A DNA stretch of 64,000 nucleotides from Halovulum marinum (GCF_009697225.1 NZ_WIND01000018.1:20628-84627), one strand, 5' to 3'; positions 28,108-40,089 are shown, counted from the stretch's first letter. Translations and numbers: made by a program. Notes: a model not told the origin generated them from the sequence alone.

Positions 28108-28335
28108 TCAGAAATCGACCGCCAGCCCGTTCAGCTCGTAGTCGCCGTAGCGCACCGGCTCGGGGCCGTCGCGGCCGCCCAGCTCGGGCGGCATCGCCGG
28201 GGCGGCGGCGGCGGCGCGGCGCGCCTCGGCCTCGGCCAGGGCGCGGGCGGCGGCGGCGCGCAGCCGGGCGCGGCGGGTGTCCTGCGGACCGCTCTGGCGG
28301 CCGGCCTGCGGTTCGGTGTCCTGCGGCTCGGGCAA
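28108..28335 (-). CDS. DUF1674 protein, SDHAF4-like succinate dehydrogenase assembly factor
   Basis: A 75-residue protein ending in PPELGGRDGPEPVRYGDYEL and NGLAVDF, the conserved C-terminal signature of the SDHAF4 family, which helps flavinated SdhA assemble. The N-terminal half is a basic Ala/Arg/Glu helix. No ATG is available; a TTG at 28335 preceded by AAGGAG at proper spacing is the likely start, an unusual but well-supported choice. It is divergent from htpX. Confidence 0.85.
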   Translation of the reverse strand: MPEPQDTEPQAGRQSGPQDTRRARLRAAAARALAEAEARRAAAAAPAMPPELGGRDGPEPVRYGDYELNGLAVDF

Positions 28336-28407
28336 TCGCTTCTCCTTCGGCTGTGCTTTGCCTATATGAGGCGCAAGGCCCCCCGGGGCAAGCCAAGGAG
28401 GCACGCG

Positions 28408-29325
28408 ATGAACATCATGCGGACCGGTCTGCTGCTGGCGGCGCTGACGGCGCTGTTCATGGGCACCGGCTATCTGATCGGCGGCACGTCGGGCATGGTG
28501 CTGGCGCTGGCCTTCGCCGTGGCGACCAACGCCTTCGCGTACTGGAACTCGGACCGGCTGGCGCTGCGCATGCACCGCGCGCAGCCGGTCACCCGCATGT
28601 CCCACCCGGCGCTGTGGGATACGGTCGCGCGGCTGGCGCAGCAGGCGCAGCTGCCGATGCCCAAGGTCTACCTGATCGACGCGCGGCAGGCGAACGCCTT
28701 CGCCACCGGCCGCAACCCCGACAACGCCGCGGTGGCGGTGACCGCCGGTCTGCTGCACAACCTGTCGGCCCCCGAGGTCGAGGGCGTGATCGCGCACGAG
28801 CTGGCGCACGTCCGCAACCGCGACACGCTGATCATGACCATCGCCGCGACCGTCGCCGGCGCGGTCTCGATGCTGGCCAACATCGGCTTCTTCATGGGCG
28901 GCAACCGCGACCGCGGCCAGTTCGGCGTGATCGGGGTGCTGATCGCGGTGTTCCTGGCGCCGCTGGCGGCGGCGCTGATCCAGATGACCGTCAGCCGCAC
29001 CCGCGAATACGCCGCCGACGCCGGCGGCGCCGAGATCAGCCGCAATCCGCTGGCGCTGGCCTCGGCACTGGCGAAGATCTCGGAGCAGGCGAAATGGGTG
29101 CAGATGCCCTCGGCCGAGACGCACCCGAACTCGGCGCACATGTTCGTGGTCAACCCGCTGATCGGCATGCGGCTGGACCGGATGTTCTCGACCCACCCGC
29201 CGGTCGAGCGGCGCATCGCCGCGCTCGAGGCGATGGCCTCGGACGGGACCTACCGCCGCCCCGGCCCGCCGCCGCGGCGCAGCACCGACCGGCGCAGCCC
29301 GGTTCCCGTGGTCCGCCGCCGGTGA
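28408..29325 (+). CDS. htpX: Membrane zinc metalloprotease HtpX
   Basis: A 305-residue M48 protease for quality control of inner-membrane proteins. It has two N-terminal helices, the zinc motif HELAHVRNRD (His130, Glu131, His134), two more hydrophobic segments, and a third ligand in RTREYAADAGGAEI. It ends in a basic Pro/Arg-rich tail. An AAGGAGG site precedes the ATG at 28408. The stop overlaps the rsmB start as GTGA. Confidence 0.95.
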   Translation: MNIMRTGLLLAALTALFMGTGYLIGGTSGMVLALAFAVATNAFAYWNSDRLALRMHRAQPVTRMSHPALWDTVARLAQQAQLPMPKVYLIDARQANAFATGRNPDNAAVAVTAGLLHNLSAPEVEGVIAHELAHVRNRDTLIMTIAATVAGAVSMLANIGFFMGGNRDRGQFGVIGVLIAVFLAPLAAALIQMTVSRTREYAADAGGAEISRNPLALASALAKISEQAKWVQMPSAETHPNSAHMFVVNPLIGMRLDRMFSTHPPVERRIAALEAMASDGTYRRPGPPPRRSTDRRSPVPVVRRR

Positions 29326-30674
29326 GCGCCGCGGCACGCTCTTCCGCGGGCGCTGGCACGGGCTCCGGCGCGGGCTCCGGCGCGGGCTCCGGCGCCCCCG
29401 GCCTGGCCGCGCGCCGCGCCGCGGCGCGGCTGCTGGCCGGCGTCACCGAGCAGCGCCGCACGCTGGCCGAGCTGACCGCCGCCGGCGGCCCGCTGGACCC
29501 GCTGCCGCCCGCCGAGCGCGCCCGCGCCACCGCCATCGCCGCCGGCGTGCTGCGCCGGCTGCCGGCGCTCGACGCGGTGCTGGCGCCGATGCTGCGCAAG
29601 GCCCCGCCCGCCGCGGTGCGCGACGCGCTGCGCATCGCCGCGTGGGAGATGCTGGTCGACGGCGTCGCCGGCTACGCCGCCGTGGACGGCGCGGTGCGGC
29701 AGGTGCGCGCCTCGGGCCGGCACGGCCACCTGGCCGGGCTGACCAACGCCGTCGCCCGGCGGCTGTCGCGCGACGGCCCGGCGGCCTGGGCGGCGCGGCC
29801 GGAGCCGGCGCTGCCCGGCTGGCTGCACAAGCCCGTCGCCCGCGCCTGGGGCGCCGACGCCGCCGCCGCGATCGCCCGCGCCCACGAAGCGCCGGCGCCG
29901 CTGGACCTGACGCCGCGCGCGCCGGCCGAGGACGCGGCGCTTGCGGCCGAGCTGGGCGCCGAGGCGCTGCCCACCGGCAGCCTGCGGCTGGCCGAGCCGG
30001 GGCAGGTCAGTGCCCTGCCGGGGTACGCGCAGGGCCGCTGGTGGGTGCAGGACGCCGCCGCCGCGCTGCCGGTGCGGCTGCTGGGCGATGTCGCCGGGCT
30101 GCGGGTGCTGGACCTGTGCGCCGCGCCGGGCGGCAAGACCATGCAGCTGGCCGCCGCCGGCGCGCGGGTGACGGCGGTGGACCTGTCCGACGCCCGGCTG
30201 CAGCGGCTGCGCGAGAACCTCGCCCGCACCGCGTTGCAGGCCGAGGTGGTGGTGGCCGACGCGCTGCACTGGGCGCCCGAGGCGCCGGTGGACGCGGTGG
30301 TGCTGGACGCGCCCTGCTCGGCCACCGGCACGCTGCGCCGGCACCCGGACCTGCCCTACGCGCGCCCGGCGCCGGATCTCGGCCCGCTGTTCGCGCTGCA
30401 GGCGGCGCTGATCGACCGCGCGCTGGGCTGGCTGAAACCGGGCGGGCGACTGCTGTACTGCACCTGCTCGCTGCTGCCGCGCGAGGGCGAGGCGCAGGCC
30501 GACGCCGCGTTGCAGCGCCACCCCGGGCTGAGCGTCGCCGTGCAGCGCCCGGACGGCACCGAAGACGGCTGGTGGACGCCCGAGGGCCACCTGCGGCTGC
30601 GGCCGGATTTCTGGCCCGGGCGCGGCCATCTCGACGGTTTCTTCGCCACCGTGCTGGCAAAGACGGAGGGCTGA
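29322..30674 (+). CDS. rsmB: 16S rRNA m5C967 methyltransferase RsmB
   Basis: A 450-residue protein with an N-terminal NusB-like RNA-binding domain (about 25-160) and a Rossmann methyltransferase. Landmarks are LDLCAAPGGKTMQLAA (SAM site), DAPCSATGTLRRHPDL (motif IV Cys) and YCTCSLLPREGE (motif VI catalytic Cys). The start is GTG 29322, in a 4-bp overlap with htpX. The first 25 residues are a Ser/Gly/Ala repeat (GAGSGAGSGAG), probably a flexible extension. Confidence 0.93.
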   Translation: MSAAARSSAGAGTGSGAGSGAGSGAPGLAARRAAARLLAGVTEQRRTLAELTAAGGPLDPLPPAERARATAIAAGVLRRLPALDAVLAPMLRKAPPAAVRDALRIAAWEMLVDGVAGYAAVDGAVRQVRASGRHGHLAGLTNAVARRLSRDGPAAWAARPEPALPGWLHKPVARAWGADAAAAIARAHEAPAPLDLTPRAPAEDAALAAELGAEALPTGSLRLAEPGQVSALPGYAQGRWWVQDAAAALPVRLLGDVAGLRVLDLCAAPGGKTMQLAAAGARVTAVDLSDARLQRLRENLARTALQAEVVVADALHWAPEAPVDAVVLDAPCSATGTLRRHPDLPYARPAPDLGPLFALQAALIDRALGWLKPGGRLLYCTCSLLPREGEAQADAALQRHPGLSVAVQRPDGTEDGWWTPEGHLRLRPDFWPGRGHLDGFFATVLAKTEG

Positions 30675-30675
30675 G

Positions 30676-32481
30676 GTGACAGCGCCCCGCCCGCCGCGTA
30701 AGCTGCGGCCGCGACTGCAACAAAGGGGCCCCGCCCGCGTGTCCGGACCGCTTTCCTCGCTGACCGCCGGCCTGCACCGGCTGCAGGCCCGCCGCGCCGA
30801 GGCGCGCACCCGCCAGCGGATGCGCGAGCTGACCGAGGGCCGGGTGTTCCTGGGCCTCGCGCACGCCCCCGAGCCGCGCGACTTCGGCGACTTCGCCGCC
30901 GCCCGCGCGGCGCTGGACGGCACCCTGGTGCTGGGCGGGATCCGGCGGCCGCTGCGCGGGCTGACCCCGTGGGAGCTGGAGCTGCCCTCGGAGCCGCTGA
31001 CCCGGCGGCTGCACGGCTTCGGCTGGCTCGACGACATGGCCGGGCTCAGCGGCAAGGCGGCGCGGGCCCGCGCCCAGGCCTGGGCGCTGGGTTGGATCGA
31101 CCGCTTCGGCGACGGCACCGGCCCGGGCTGGGCGCCGGCCTGCGCCGGGCAGCGGCTGCGCCGGCTGCTGGTGCACCTGCCGTTCCTGGAAAAGGGCCTC
31201 GACGCCGAGCCGCTGGCGCGGCTGCAGACCACGCTGCCGCAGCACGCCGCCTTCCTGGCCGGCACCTGGGCCGAGGAAAGCGACGATCTGGCGCGGCTGA
31301 AGGCGCTGTCGGGGCTGGCGTTCGGCGCGGTCTGCCTGACCGGTCTCGACGATGCGCTGCCGGCGGCGCGCGACGCGCTGCGCCGCTTCGCGCAGGACGT
31401 GGTGTCGGACAAGGGCGGCATTGCCTGCCGCCGGCCCAGCGCGCTGCTGCGGCTGTTCCGCGAGCTGCTGCACCTGCGGGCGCTGTTCGCCGCCGCGGCG
31501 CAGCCGCCGCTGCCCGAGCTCGAGGCGGCGATCGCGCGCATCGCCCCCAGCCTGCGCGCGCTGCGGCTGGGCGACGGCACGCTGCCGCGGTTTCACGGCG
31601 GCGGCCCCGGCCCAGAGGGCGCGCTGGACCGCGCCCTGGCCGATGCCGGCAGCCGCGCCCGGCCGCGCGCCCGCCCGGCGATGGGATTCGTGCGCCTGCA
31701 TGGCGGGCGCACCCAGGTGACGGTGGACTGCGCCCGCCCGCCGGGGCACGAGCCGCGCGCGCACGCCAGCACGCTGGGCTTCGAGATGTCCTCGGGGCGG
31801 CAGCGGATCGTGGTCAACGTCGGCCCGGCGCTGCCGCACCTGGCGGACTGGGCGCGCGCGCCGCGCACCACCGCCGCGCACAACACGCTGGCGCTGGACA
31901 AGACCTCGTCGTCGCGATTCGCGCCGCCGCGCGCCGCCGGCCGGCCCGAGTTGGACGCGCTGCAGGCGCGGCCGTCGATGGTGTCGCTGGCGCAGGCGCA
32001 GGACATCACCGGGATGTGGATCCAGGCGCGCCACGACGGCTATCTCGAGGATTACGGCCTGCTGCACGAGCGCCGACTGTTCGTCGGCGCGCTGGGCGAG
32101 CAGGTACACGGCGAGGACGTGCTGCTGTCGCCGGACCAGAAGGCGCGGCGCCGGTTCCTGGCGCGGATCAAGGGCGCCGCCCAGCTGGGCGTCGGCCTGT
32201 CGGTGCATTTCCACCTGCACCCCGACGTCGAGGCCGAGCTGATGCGCTCGACCGACAGCGTGCGGCTGCACCTGCCCAACGGCGAGGTCTGGCTGTTCCG
32301 CCACCAGGGCGGGCTGATGGACGTCGAGACCGGCGCCTACCTGGACGCCGACCTGCCCGAGCCGCGCGCCGCGCGGCAGATCGTGGTGCGCGGCCGCGCC
32401 ACCAGCGCCGCCGCCGAGATCAGCTGGAGCCTGGTGCGCCAGGTCGCCGCGCCGCGCCCGGCTCCCGGCCGGCCGCGCTAG
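30676..32481 (+). CDS. Heparinase II/III family protein
   Basis: A 601-residue protein with an alpha/alpha-toroid N-terminal domain (LHGFGWLDDMAG, WALGWIDRFGDG, LLVHLPFLEKGL) and a C-terminal beta-sandwich starting near 330. The latter includes SSGRQRIVVNVGPALP, TTAAHNTLALD and HDGYLEDYGLLHERRLF, as in heparinase_II_III proteins. It could be a polysaccharide lyase acting on an uronic-acid polymer. No signal peptide is evident. The start is GTG 30676 with GGAGG upstream, 1 bp after the rsmB stop. This htpX-rsmB-heparinase-purH order is familiar in Rhodobacterales. Confidence 0.88.
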   Translation: MTAPRPPRKLRPRLQQRGPARVSGPLSSLTAGLHRLQARRAEARTRQRMRELTEGRVFLGLAHAPEPRDFGDFAAARAALDGTLVLGGIRRPLRGLTPWELELPSEPLTRRLHGFGWLDDMAGLSGKAARARAQAWALGWIDRFGDGTGPGWAPACAGQRLRRLLVHLPFLEKGLDAEPLARLQTTLPQHAAFLAGTWAEESDDLARLKALSGLAFGAVCLTGLDDALPAARDALRRFAQDVVSDKGGIACRRPSALLRLFRELLHLRALFAAAAQPPLPELEAAIARIAPSLRALRLGDGTLPRFHGGGPGPEGALDRALADAGSRARPRARPAMGFVRLHGGRTQVTVDCARPPGHEPRAHASTLGFEMSSGRQRIVVNVGPALPHLADWARAPRTTAAHNTLALDKTSSSRFAPPRAAGRPELDALQARPSMVSLAQAQDITGMWIQARHDGYLEDYGLLHERRLFVGALGEQVHGEDVLLSPDQKARRRFLARIKGAAQLGVGLSVHFHLHPDVEAELMRSTDSVRLHLPNGEVWLFRHQGGLMDVETGAYLDADLPEPRAARQIVVRGRATSAAAEISWSLVRQVAAPRPAPGRPR

Positions 32482-32696
32482 CGCGCTCGGCCGCGGCCCC
32501 ATTCCGGCCGCACCCCCATTCCGGCCCCGCCCCCTTTCCGGCCCACGCCTCCGTTCCGGCCGCCGCCCTCTGGCCCTCGCCCCCATTCCGGCCCACGCCT
32601 CCGTTCCGGCCGCCGCCCCATTGACGACCACCGGGCGGGGCGGCACATAGGGCCCCAAGCCCCGGCCCGCGCCGGTCCACAGCCCGGAGACGCCCG
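32482..32696. repeat. Short-repeat intergenic region with a 33-bp direct repeat
   Basis: Between the heparinase-like gene and purH, a 33-bp sequence starting TTCCGGCCCACGCCTCCG is present at 32536-32568 and again, identical, at 32586-32618. The smaller unit (A)TTCCGGCC occurs about seven times in the region. No gene is visible. Confidence 0.85.
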
Positions 32697-34310
32697 ATGA
32701 CCGCCAGCCCCGACCGCGTGACCCCCGACCGGGTGACGCCCGCCCGCGCCCTGCTCTCGGTATCCGACAAGACCGGGCTGGTGGCGCTCGGCCGGGCGCT
32801 GGCCGCGCGCGGGGTGGAACTGGTCTCGACCGGCGGCACCGCGACGGCGCTGCGCGAGGCCGGGCTGACGGTCTCGGACGTGGCCGACCTGACCGGTTTT
32901 CCGGAAATGATGGACGGCCGCGTCAAGACGCTGCACCCGATGGTGCACGGCGGCCTGCTGGCGCTGCGCGACGACGCCGGGCACGTCGCGGCGATGGAAC
33001 GGCACGGCATCGCGCCGATCGACATCCTGGTGGTCAACCTCTACCCGTTCGAGGAGACCGTGGCGAAGGGCGCCGCCGCCGCCGAGGTGATCGAGAACAT
33101 CGACATCGGCGGCCCGGCGATGCTGCGCGCGGCGGCCAAGAACCATGCCCATGTCGCGGTGATCACCGAGCCCGAGGACTACGCCGCGCTGATCGCCGAG
33201 CTGGACGCCGGGGACGGCGCCACCGGCCGGGCGTTCCGCACCCGGATGGCGGCCCGCGCCTACGCCCGCACCGGCGCCTACGACGCCGCGGTGTCGGCCT
33301 GGATGACCGCGCACGCCGGCGACGCGCAGCCGCTGCGCCGGGTCGCGGCCGGCCGCAGCGCCGGCGCGCTGCGCTACGGCGAGAACCCGCACCAGCAGGC
33401 CGGCTTCTTCCTGTCGGGCGATCCGCGCCCCGGCGTCGCCACCGCCCGGCAGATCCAGGGCAAGGCGCTGAGCTACAACAACATCAACGACACCGACGCC
33501 GCCTACGAGCTGGTGTCCGAGTTCGAGCCCGAGGCCGGCCCGGCGGTCGCCATCATCAAGCACGCCAACCCCTGCGGCGTGGCCCGCGGCGGCTCGCTGG
33601 CCGAGGCCTACGAGGCCGCGTTCGACTGCGACCGCACCTCGGCCTTCGGCGGCATCGTCGCGCTGAACCAGGAGCTGGACGCCGAGACCGCCGAGGCGAT
33701 CACCCAGATCTTCACCGAGGTGGTGATCGCCCCCGCGGTCAGCGCCGAGGCGGCGCGGGTGTTCGAGGCCAAGAAGAACCTGCGCCTGCTCGCCGCCGGC
33801 GCGCTGCCCGACCCGGTGGCGCCGGGGCTGGCCTGGCGCCAGGTCGCCGGCGGCTTCCTGGTGCAGGACCGCGACAGCGGCCGGGTCGGCCGCGACGGGC
33901 TGAAGGTGGTGACCGAGCGCGCGCCCACCGCCTCGGAACTGGCCGACATGCTGTTCGCCTGGCGGGTTGCCAAGCACGTCAAGTCGAACGCCATCGTCTA
34001 TGCCCGCGACGGCAGGACCGTGGGCATCGGCGCCGGCCAGATGAGCCGCGTCGACAGCGCCCGGATCGCCGCGCGCAAGGCCGCCGACATGGCCGAGGAG
34101 CTGGGCCTGAGCGCGCGCCCGACCGAGGGCGCGGCGCTGGCCTCGGACGCGTTCTTCCCGTTCGCCGACGGGCTGCAGGCAGCAATCGACGCCGGCGCGA
34201 CGGCGGTGATTCAGCCGGGCGGCTCGGTCCGCGATCCCGAGGTGATCGACGCCGCCAACGCCGCCGGGCTGGCGATGGTGTTCACCGGCATGCGCCATTT
34301 CCGGCACTGA
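32697..34310 (+). CDS. purH: Bifunctional AICAR transformylase / IMP cyclohydrolase
   Basis: A 537-residue enzyme of the last two steps of IMP synthesis. The N-terminal MGS-like cyclohydrolase has [30 protein letters not shown] and [15 protein letters not shown]. The C-terminal transformylase has [21 protein letters not shown] (catalytic Lys-His) and [11 protein letters not shown]. The first 16 residues contain a duplicated DRVTP unit ([16 protein letters not shown]), reflecting a local DNA repeat. Length and motifs are normal. It is followed by lspA after 4 bp. Confidence 0.97.
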   Translation: MTASPDRVTPDRVTPARALLSVSDKTGLVALGRALAARGVELVSTGGTATALREAGLTVSDVADLTGFPEMMDGRVKTLHPMVHGGLLALRDDAGHVAAMERHGIAPIDILVVNLYPFEETVAKGAAAAEVIENIDIGGPAMLRAAAKNHAHVAVITEPEDYAALIAELDAGDGATGRAFRTRMAARAYARTGAYDAAVSAWMTAHAGDAQPLRRVAAGRSAGALRYGENPHQQAGFFLSGDPRPGVATARQIQGKALSYNNINDTDAAYELVSEFEPEAGPAVAIIKHANPCGVARGGSLAEAYEAAFDCDRTSAFGGIVALNQELDAETAEAITQIFTEVVIAPAVSAEAARVFEAKKNLRLLAAGALPDPVAPGLAWRQVAGGFLVQDRDSGRVGRDGLKVVTERAPTASELADMLFAWRVAKHVKSNAIVYARDGRTVGIGAGQMSRVDSARIAARKAADMAEELGLSARPTEGAALASDAFFPFADGLQAAIDAGATAVIQPGGSVRDPEVIDAANAAGLAMVFTGMRHFRH

Positions 34311-34314
34311 ACCG

Positions 34315-34800
34315 ATGCGCGCTCAGGGATATTGGCTGGCCGTCACCGCCGGCGCCGTGCTGGCGCTGGACAGGGCGACGAAATGGGCGGTGGTCGAGGG
34401 GCTGAACCTGGCCGAGGTGCTGCGCATCGAGGTCGCCCCGCCCTATCTGGTATTCCAGATGGCCTGGAACCGGGGCATCAATTTCGGCCTGTTCGGCTCG
34501 GGCTCGGACGCGGCGCGCTGGTTCCTGGTGGCGCTGGCGGTGGCGATCAGCGCCGGGCTGTCGGTCTGGGTGCTGCGCGGCGCGGCCGGCCGGCGCGCGG
34601 CGGTGGCGGTCGGCGCGATCGTCGGCGGCGCGCTGGGCAACGCCTGGGACCGGATCGGCTACGGCGCGGTGGCGGACTTCCTGAACATGAGCTGCTGCGG
34701 CATCGACAACCCCTACGCGTTCAACGTCGCCGACACCGCGATCTTCGCCGGCGCGCTGGCGCTGCTGCTGCTGCCGACGCCGCGCGCAGACGATGGCTGA
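34315..34800 (+). CDS. lspA: Lipoprotein signal peptidase II
   Basis: A 161-residue inner-membrane aspartyl protease with four hydrophobic helices. The conserved NRGINFGLF, GNAWDRIGYGAVADFL (Asp121) and FNVADTAIF (Asp140) supply the two catalytic aspartates. It cleaves prolipoproteins after lipidation; the next gene encodes such a lipoprotein. It starts 4 bp after purH. Confidence 0.96.
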   Translation: MRAQGYWLAVTAGAVLALDRATKWAVVEGLNLAEVLRIEVAPPYLVFQMAWNRGINFGLFGSGSDAARWFLVALAVAISAGLSVWVLRGAAGRRAAVAVGAIVGGALGNAWDRIGYGAVADFLNMSCCGIDNPYAFNVADTAIFAGALALLLLPTPRADDG

Positions 34801-34916
34801 CGGGCGGCGGGCGCGCGGCGCACAGGCTGCACATGGGCGGCGCACAGGCGTCCGACAGGGCGTGACGGCGCGCGAATCCTGCGCTATCACGGGCTACTGA
34901 CGGCATGAGGAACGGC

Positions 34917-35441
34917 ATGGCACAGGCACTTCGGATCATCCTTGCGGCGGGCGCGGCGGCCATTCTGGCCGGCTGCGGCGGCGGCGATTCGGATGAGCGC
35001 TCGGCGGTCGAGCGGCTGACCGCCGGCAGTCGCATCGCGCCCGAGGAATTCGCCGTGCTGCCGCAGAAGCCGCTGCAGCTGCCCGAGGACCTGACGGCGC
35101 TGCCGCCGCCGCTGCCGGGCACGGTCAGCCGCACCGACCTGACGCCGAACGCCGACGCGGTCGCGGCGCTGTCCGGCACGCCGCAGCGCGGCGCCGTGGT
35201 CGCCTCGGACAACGCGCTGCTGGCCGCCGCCGCGACCGGCGCGTCGGCGAACATCCGGCAGGTGGTCGCCGCCGAGGATCTGGAATACCGCCGCAACAAC
35301 CAGCCGCGGCTGCTGTACCGGCTGTTCGGCACCGCGACCGAGACCTCGATCTACGACGGGCAGGCGCTGAACCCGGACCTCGAGCAGCGCCGGCTGCGGG
35401 CGCTGGGCGTGCAGGTTCCCGCCGCGCCGCCGCGCAACTGA
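34917..35441 (+). CDS. DUF3035 lipoprotein
   Basis: A 174-residue lipoprotein. The lipobox ILAGC lies at about residue 20, followed by a Gly/Asp-rich tether. The conserved family core runs from PEEFAVLPQKPLQLPEDL to a C-terminal PDLEQRRLRALGV. The function is unknown. The position between lspA and two M16 proteases is typical for Rhodobacterales and suggests a periplasmic partner of those proteases. The start at 34917 has GAGGAA upstream, and the ATG at 34905 does not. Confidence 0.87.
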   Translation: MAQALRIILAAGAAAILAGCGGGDSDERSAVERLTAGSRIAPEEFAVLPQKPLQLPEDLTALPPPLPGTVSRTDLTPNADAVAALSGTPQRGAVVASDNALLAAAATGASANIRQVVAAEDLEYRRNNQPRLLYRLFGTATETSIYDGQALNPDLEQRRLRALGVQVPAAPPRN

Positions 35442-35506
35442 CCGCCGCGTCGCCCTTGCCGCGCCATGCCATCCCGCTAGCTGCCCGGCGAAAGGAGGGA
35501 TCCCCG

Positions 35507-36874
35507 ATGCGCCGCCGTTCCGCCCTGCCGATCCCGGCGATGATGCTGGCCATGCTGCTGGCCGCACTGCTGGCGCTGTCGCCGCCCGCGGCCCGCGCCG
35601 ACAGCGCCAGCGGCGTCACCGACTTCACCCTCGACAACGGCCTGCAGGTGCTGGTGATCGAGGATCACCGCGCCCCGGTGCTGACGCACATGGTCTGGTA
35701 CCGGGTCGGCGCCGCCGACGATCCGCGCGGCAAGTCGGGTCTGGCGCATTTCCTCGAGCACCTGATGTTCAAGGGCACCGACGAGCTGGAGCCGGGCGAG
35801 TTCTCGCGCATCGTCGAGGCCAACGGCGGCCAGGACAACGCCTTCACCAGCTGGGACTTCACCGGCTACTTCCAGCGCGTCGCCGCCGACCGGCTGGAGC
35901 TGGTGATGCAACTCGAGGCGGACCGCATGCAGGACCTGCAGCTGACCGAGGCGGTGGTCGCCCCCGAACGCGACGTGGTGCTTGAGGAACGCGGCAACCG
36001 GGTCGGCAACGACCCCGGCGAGGCGTTCGGCGAGCAGCGCCGCGCGGTCGAGTTCCTGCACCACCCCTACGGCACGCCGATCATCGGCTGGCGCCACGAG
36101 ATCGCCGAGCTGGACGCCGCCGACGCCATCGCCTTCTACCGGCGGCACTACGCGCCCGACAACGCCATCCTGATCGTCGCCGGCGACACCACCCCGGACG
36201 AGGTCCGCCGCCTGGCCGAGACGTACTACGGCCCGATCCCGCCCGCCGGCACCCCGCCGCGGGTGCGCCCGCGCGAGCCCGAGCCGCTGTCCGAGCGGCG
36301 TGTGATCCTCCGCGACCCGCGGGTCAGCCAGCCCTACCTGGTGCGCACCTACCCGGCGCCGCCGCGCCGCGCCGGCGACCAGGCCGAGGCCGCGGCGCTG
36401 GCGATGCTGGCCGAGCTGCTGGGCGGCGGCGTGACCGGGCACCTGGCCACCAGCCTGCAGTTCGAGCAGAAGGTCGCGCTCGGCACCGGCGCGTTCTACG
36501 ACGACGTCAGCCTGGACCCGCGGCAATTCGGGATCTACGTCGCGCCCGCCGACGGCGTCACGCTGGAACAGGCCGAGGCGCGGCTGGACCAGGCCCTGGC
36601 CGAGTTCATCGAGCGCGGCCCCGACCCGGCGCACCTGGAGCGGGTCAAGACCCAGGTGCGGGCGGCGCAGATCTACGCGCTGGACCGGCAGGAAAGCCGC
36701 GCCCGGCTGTACGGACGGGCGCTGACCGCGGGGCTGACGGTCGCCGACGTGCAGTCCTGGCCGGCGGCGCTGGACGCGGTGACGCCGCAGGACGTGACCG
36801 CCGCCGCGCGCCTTGTGTTCGACCGCTCGGTCTCGGTCACCGGCTACCTGACCGGCGTGGACGAGGGGTTGTGA
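35507..36874 (+). CDS. M16 zinc peptidase, catalytic subunit
   Basis: A 455-residue secreted pitrilysin-family protease. The signal peptide covers about 30 residues (AMMLAMLLAALLALSPPAARA). The inverted zinc motif HFLEHLMFKGT and the downstream Glu in the APERDVVLEERGNR region complete the site. Two M16 domains fold from residues 35-240 and 255-450. It likely degrades peptides in the periplasm together with the second M16 protein. AAAGGAGGG precedes the ATG. The stop overlaps the next start (TGATG). Confidence 0.94.
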   Translation: MRRRSALPIPAMMLAMLLAALLALSPPAARADSASGVTDFTLDNGLQVLVIEDHRAPVLTHMVWYRVGAADDPRGKSGLAHFLEHLMFKGTDELEPGEFSRIVEANGGQDNAFTSWDFTGYFQRVAADRLELVMQLEADRMQDLQLTEAVVAPERDVVLEERGNRVGNDPGEAFGEQRRAVEFLHHPYGTPIIGWRHEIAELDAADAIAFYRRHYAPDNAILIVAGDTTPDEVRRLAETYYGPIPPAGTPPRVRPREPEPLSERRVILRDPRVSQPYLVRTYPAPPRRAGDQAEAAALAMLAELLGGGVTGHLATSLQFEQKVALGTGAFYDDVSLDPRQFGIYVAPADGVTLEQAEARLDQALAEFIERGPDPAHLERVKTQVRAAQIYALDRQESRARLYGRALTAGLTVADVQSWPAALDAVTPQDVTAAARLVFDRSVSVTGYLTGVDEGL

Positions 36875-38187
36875 TGCGTCTGCTTCCATTGCTGCTGGCG
36901 CTGCTGGCGCTGCTGGCGCAGCCGCTGCGCGCCGCCACCGACATCGTCGAGGTCACCTCGCCCGGCGGCATCACCGCCTGGCTGGTGCAGGAGCCGTCGA
37001 TCCCGATGCTGGCGATCGAGGCGCATTTCCAGGGCGGCGCGGTGCTCGACCCCGACGACAAGCTCGGCGCCGCCAACCTGATGATGGCGCTGCTCGAAGA
37101 GGGCGCCGGCACCTACGACGCCCAGGGCTTCGCCGCCCGCGCCGAGGAGCTGGCGCTGCGCTACGGCTTCTCCGGCGGCCGCGACGGGGTCACCGTCTCG
37201 GCGCAGATGCTGACCGAGTTCCGCGCCGAAAGCGTCCCGCTGCTGGCGCTGGCGGTAGGCGAGCCGCGCTTCGACGAGGACGCCGTCGAGCGGGTCCGCG
37301 CGCAGGCGCTGTCCGGGCTGCAGTCCGACCGGACCGACCCGAACTGGCTGGCCGGGCGCGCGTTCTCGCAGGCGCTGTACCCCGATCATCCCTACGCCCG
37401 GCCCGCCGACGGCACCGTCGAGTCCGTCGCCGCGCTGACCCCCGACGACCTGCGCGCCGCGCACCGCCGGTCCTTCGCCCGCGACCGGCTGACCGTCGGC
37501 GTGGTCGGCGACATCACCCCCGAGGCGCTGGGCCCGATGCTGGACCGGCTGTTCGGCGCGCTGCCCGCGACCGGCCCGGCGCTGCCGCCGGTGGCCGAGA
37601 TCCCCGACACCGGCGGCCTGCAGGTGATCGACTTCGACGCGCCGCAGTCGGTGGCGCGCTTCGGCCACGCCGGGATCATGCGCCGGCATCCGGACTTCCT
37701 GGCCGCCTATGTACTGAACCAGGTGCTCGGCGGCGGCGGTTTCAACTCGCGCCTGAACGAGGAACTGCGCGAGACCCGCGGCCTGACCTACGGCGTCAGC
37801 ACCTGGCTGGGCAGCGGCGATTTCGGCGCGATGTACGGCGGCGCGCTGTCCACCGCCAACGCCAAGATGGCCGAGGCGCTGGCGCTGATCCGCGCCGAAT
37901 GGGCCCGCGTCGCCGAACAGGGCATCACCCAGGACGAGCTGGACGCCGCCAAGCGCTACCTGACCGGCAGCTACGCGCTGCGTTTCAACGGCAACGCGCG
38001 GATCGCCGGCGGGCTGGTCGGCCTGCAGCGCGCCGACCTGCCGATCACCTACCCGGACGAGCGCAACGCGCTGGTCGAGGCGCTGACCCTGGACGAGGTC
38101 AACGCCGTCGCCCGGCGGCTGCTGAAGCCCGAGGCGCTGAAAGTGGTCGTGGTCGGCCGCCCCGCCGGGCTGGAGGCCACGCAATAG
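36874..38187 (+). CDS. M16-family protein, non-catalytic partner
   Basis: A 437-residue secreted M16 homologue with signal peptide MRLLPLLLALLALLAQPLRA. Where the catalytic subunit has HFLEH, this has NLMMALLEEG, so the zinc motif is missing. It keeps the C-terminal glycine loop GGGGFNSRLNEELRETRGLTY and R/Y-type substrate residues. This matches the inactive partner of heterodimeric bacterial M16 proteases. It is translationally coupled to the active subunit by a TGATG overlap; a GTG at 36871 is an alternative start. Confidence 0.93.
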   Translation: MRLLPLLLALLALLAQPLRAATDIVEVTSPGGITAWLVQEPSIPMLAIEAHFQGGAVLDPDDKLGAANLMMALLEEGAGTYDAQGFAARAEELALRYGFSGGRDGVTVSAQMLTEFRAESVPLLALAVGEPRFDEDAVERVRAQALSGLQSDRTDPNWLAGRAFSQALYPDHPYARPADGTVESVAALTPDDLRAAHRRSFARDRLTVGVVGDITPEALGPMLDRLFGALPATGPALPPVAEIPDTGGLQVIDFDAPQSVARFGHAGIMRRHPDFLAAYVLNQVLGGGGFNSRLNEELRETRGLTYGVSTWLGSGDFGAMYGGALSTANAKMAEALALIRAEWARVAEQGITQDELDAAKRYLTGSYALRFNGNARIAGGLVGLQRADLPITYPDERNALVEALTLDEVNAVARRLLKPEALKVVVVGRPAGLEATQ

Positions 38188-38247
38188 CGCGCGGACGGCG
38201 CACGCGATCCTTGGCAAATCACCGGGCTCCATGCTACCCCTTGTGGC

Positions 38248-40088
<1,841 letters not shown>

Positions 40089-40089
<1 letters not shown>

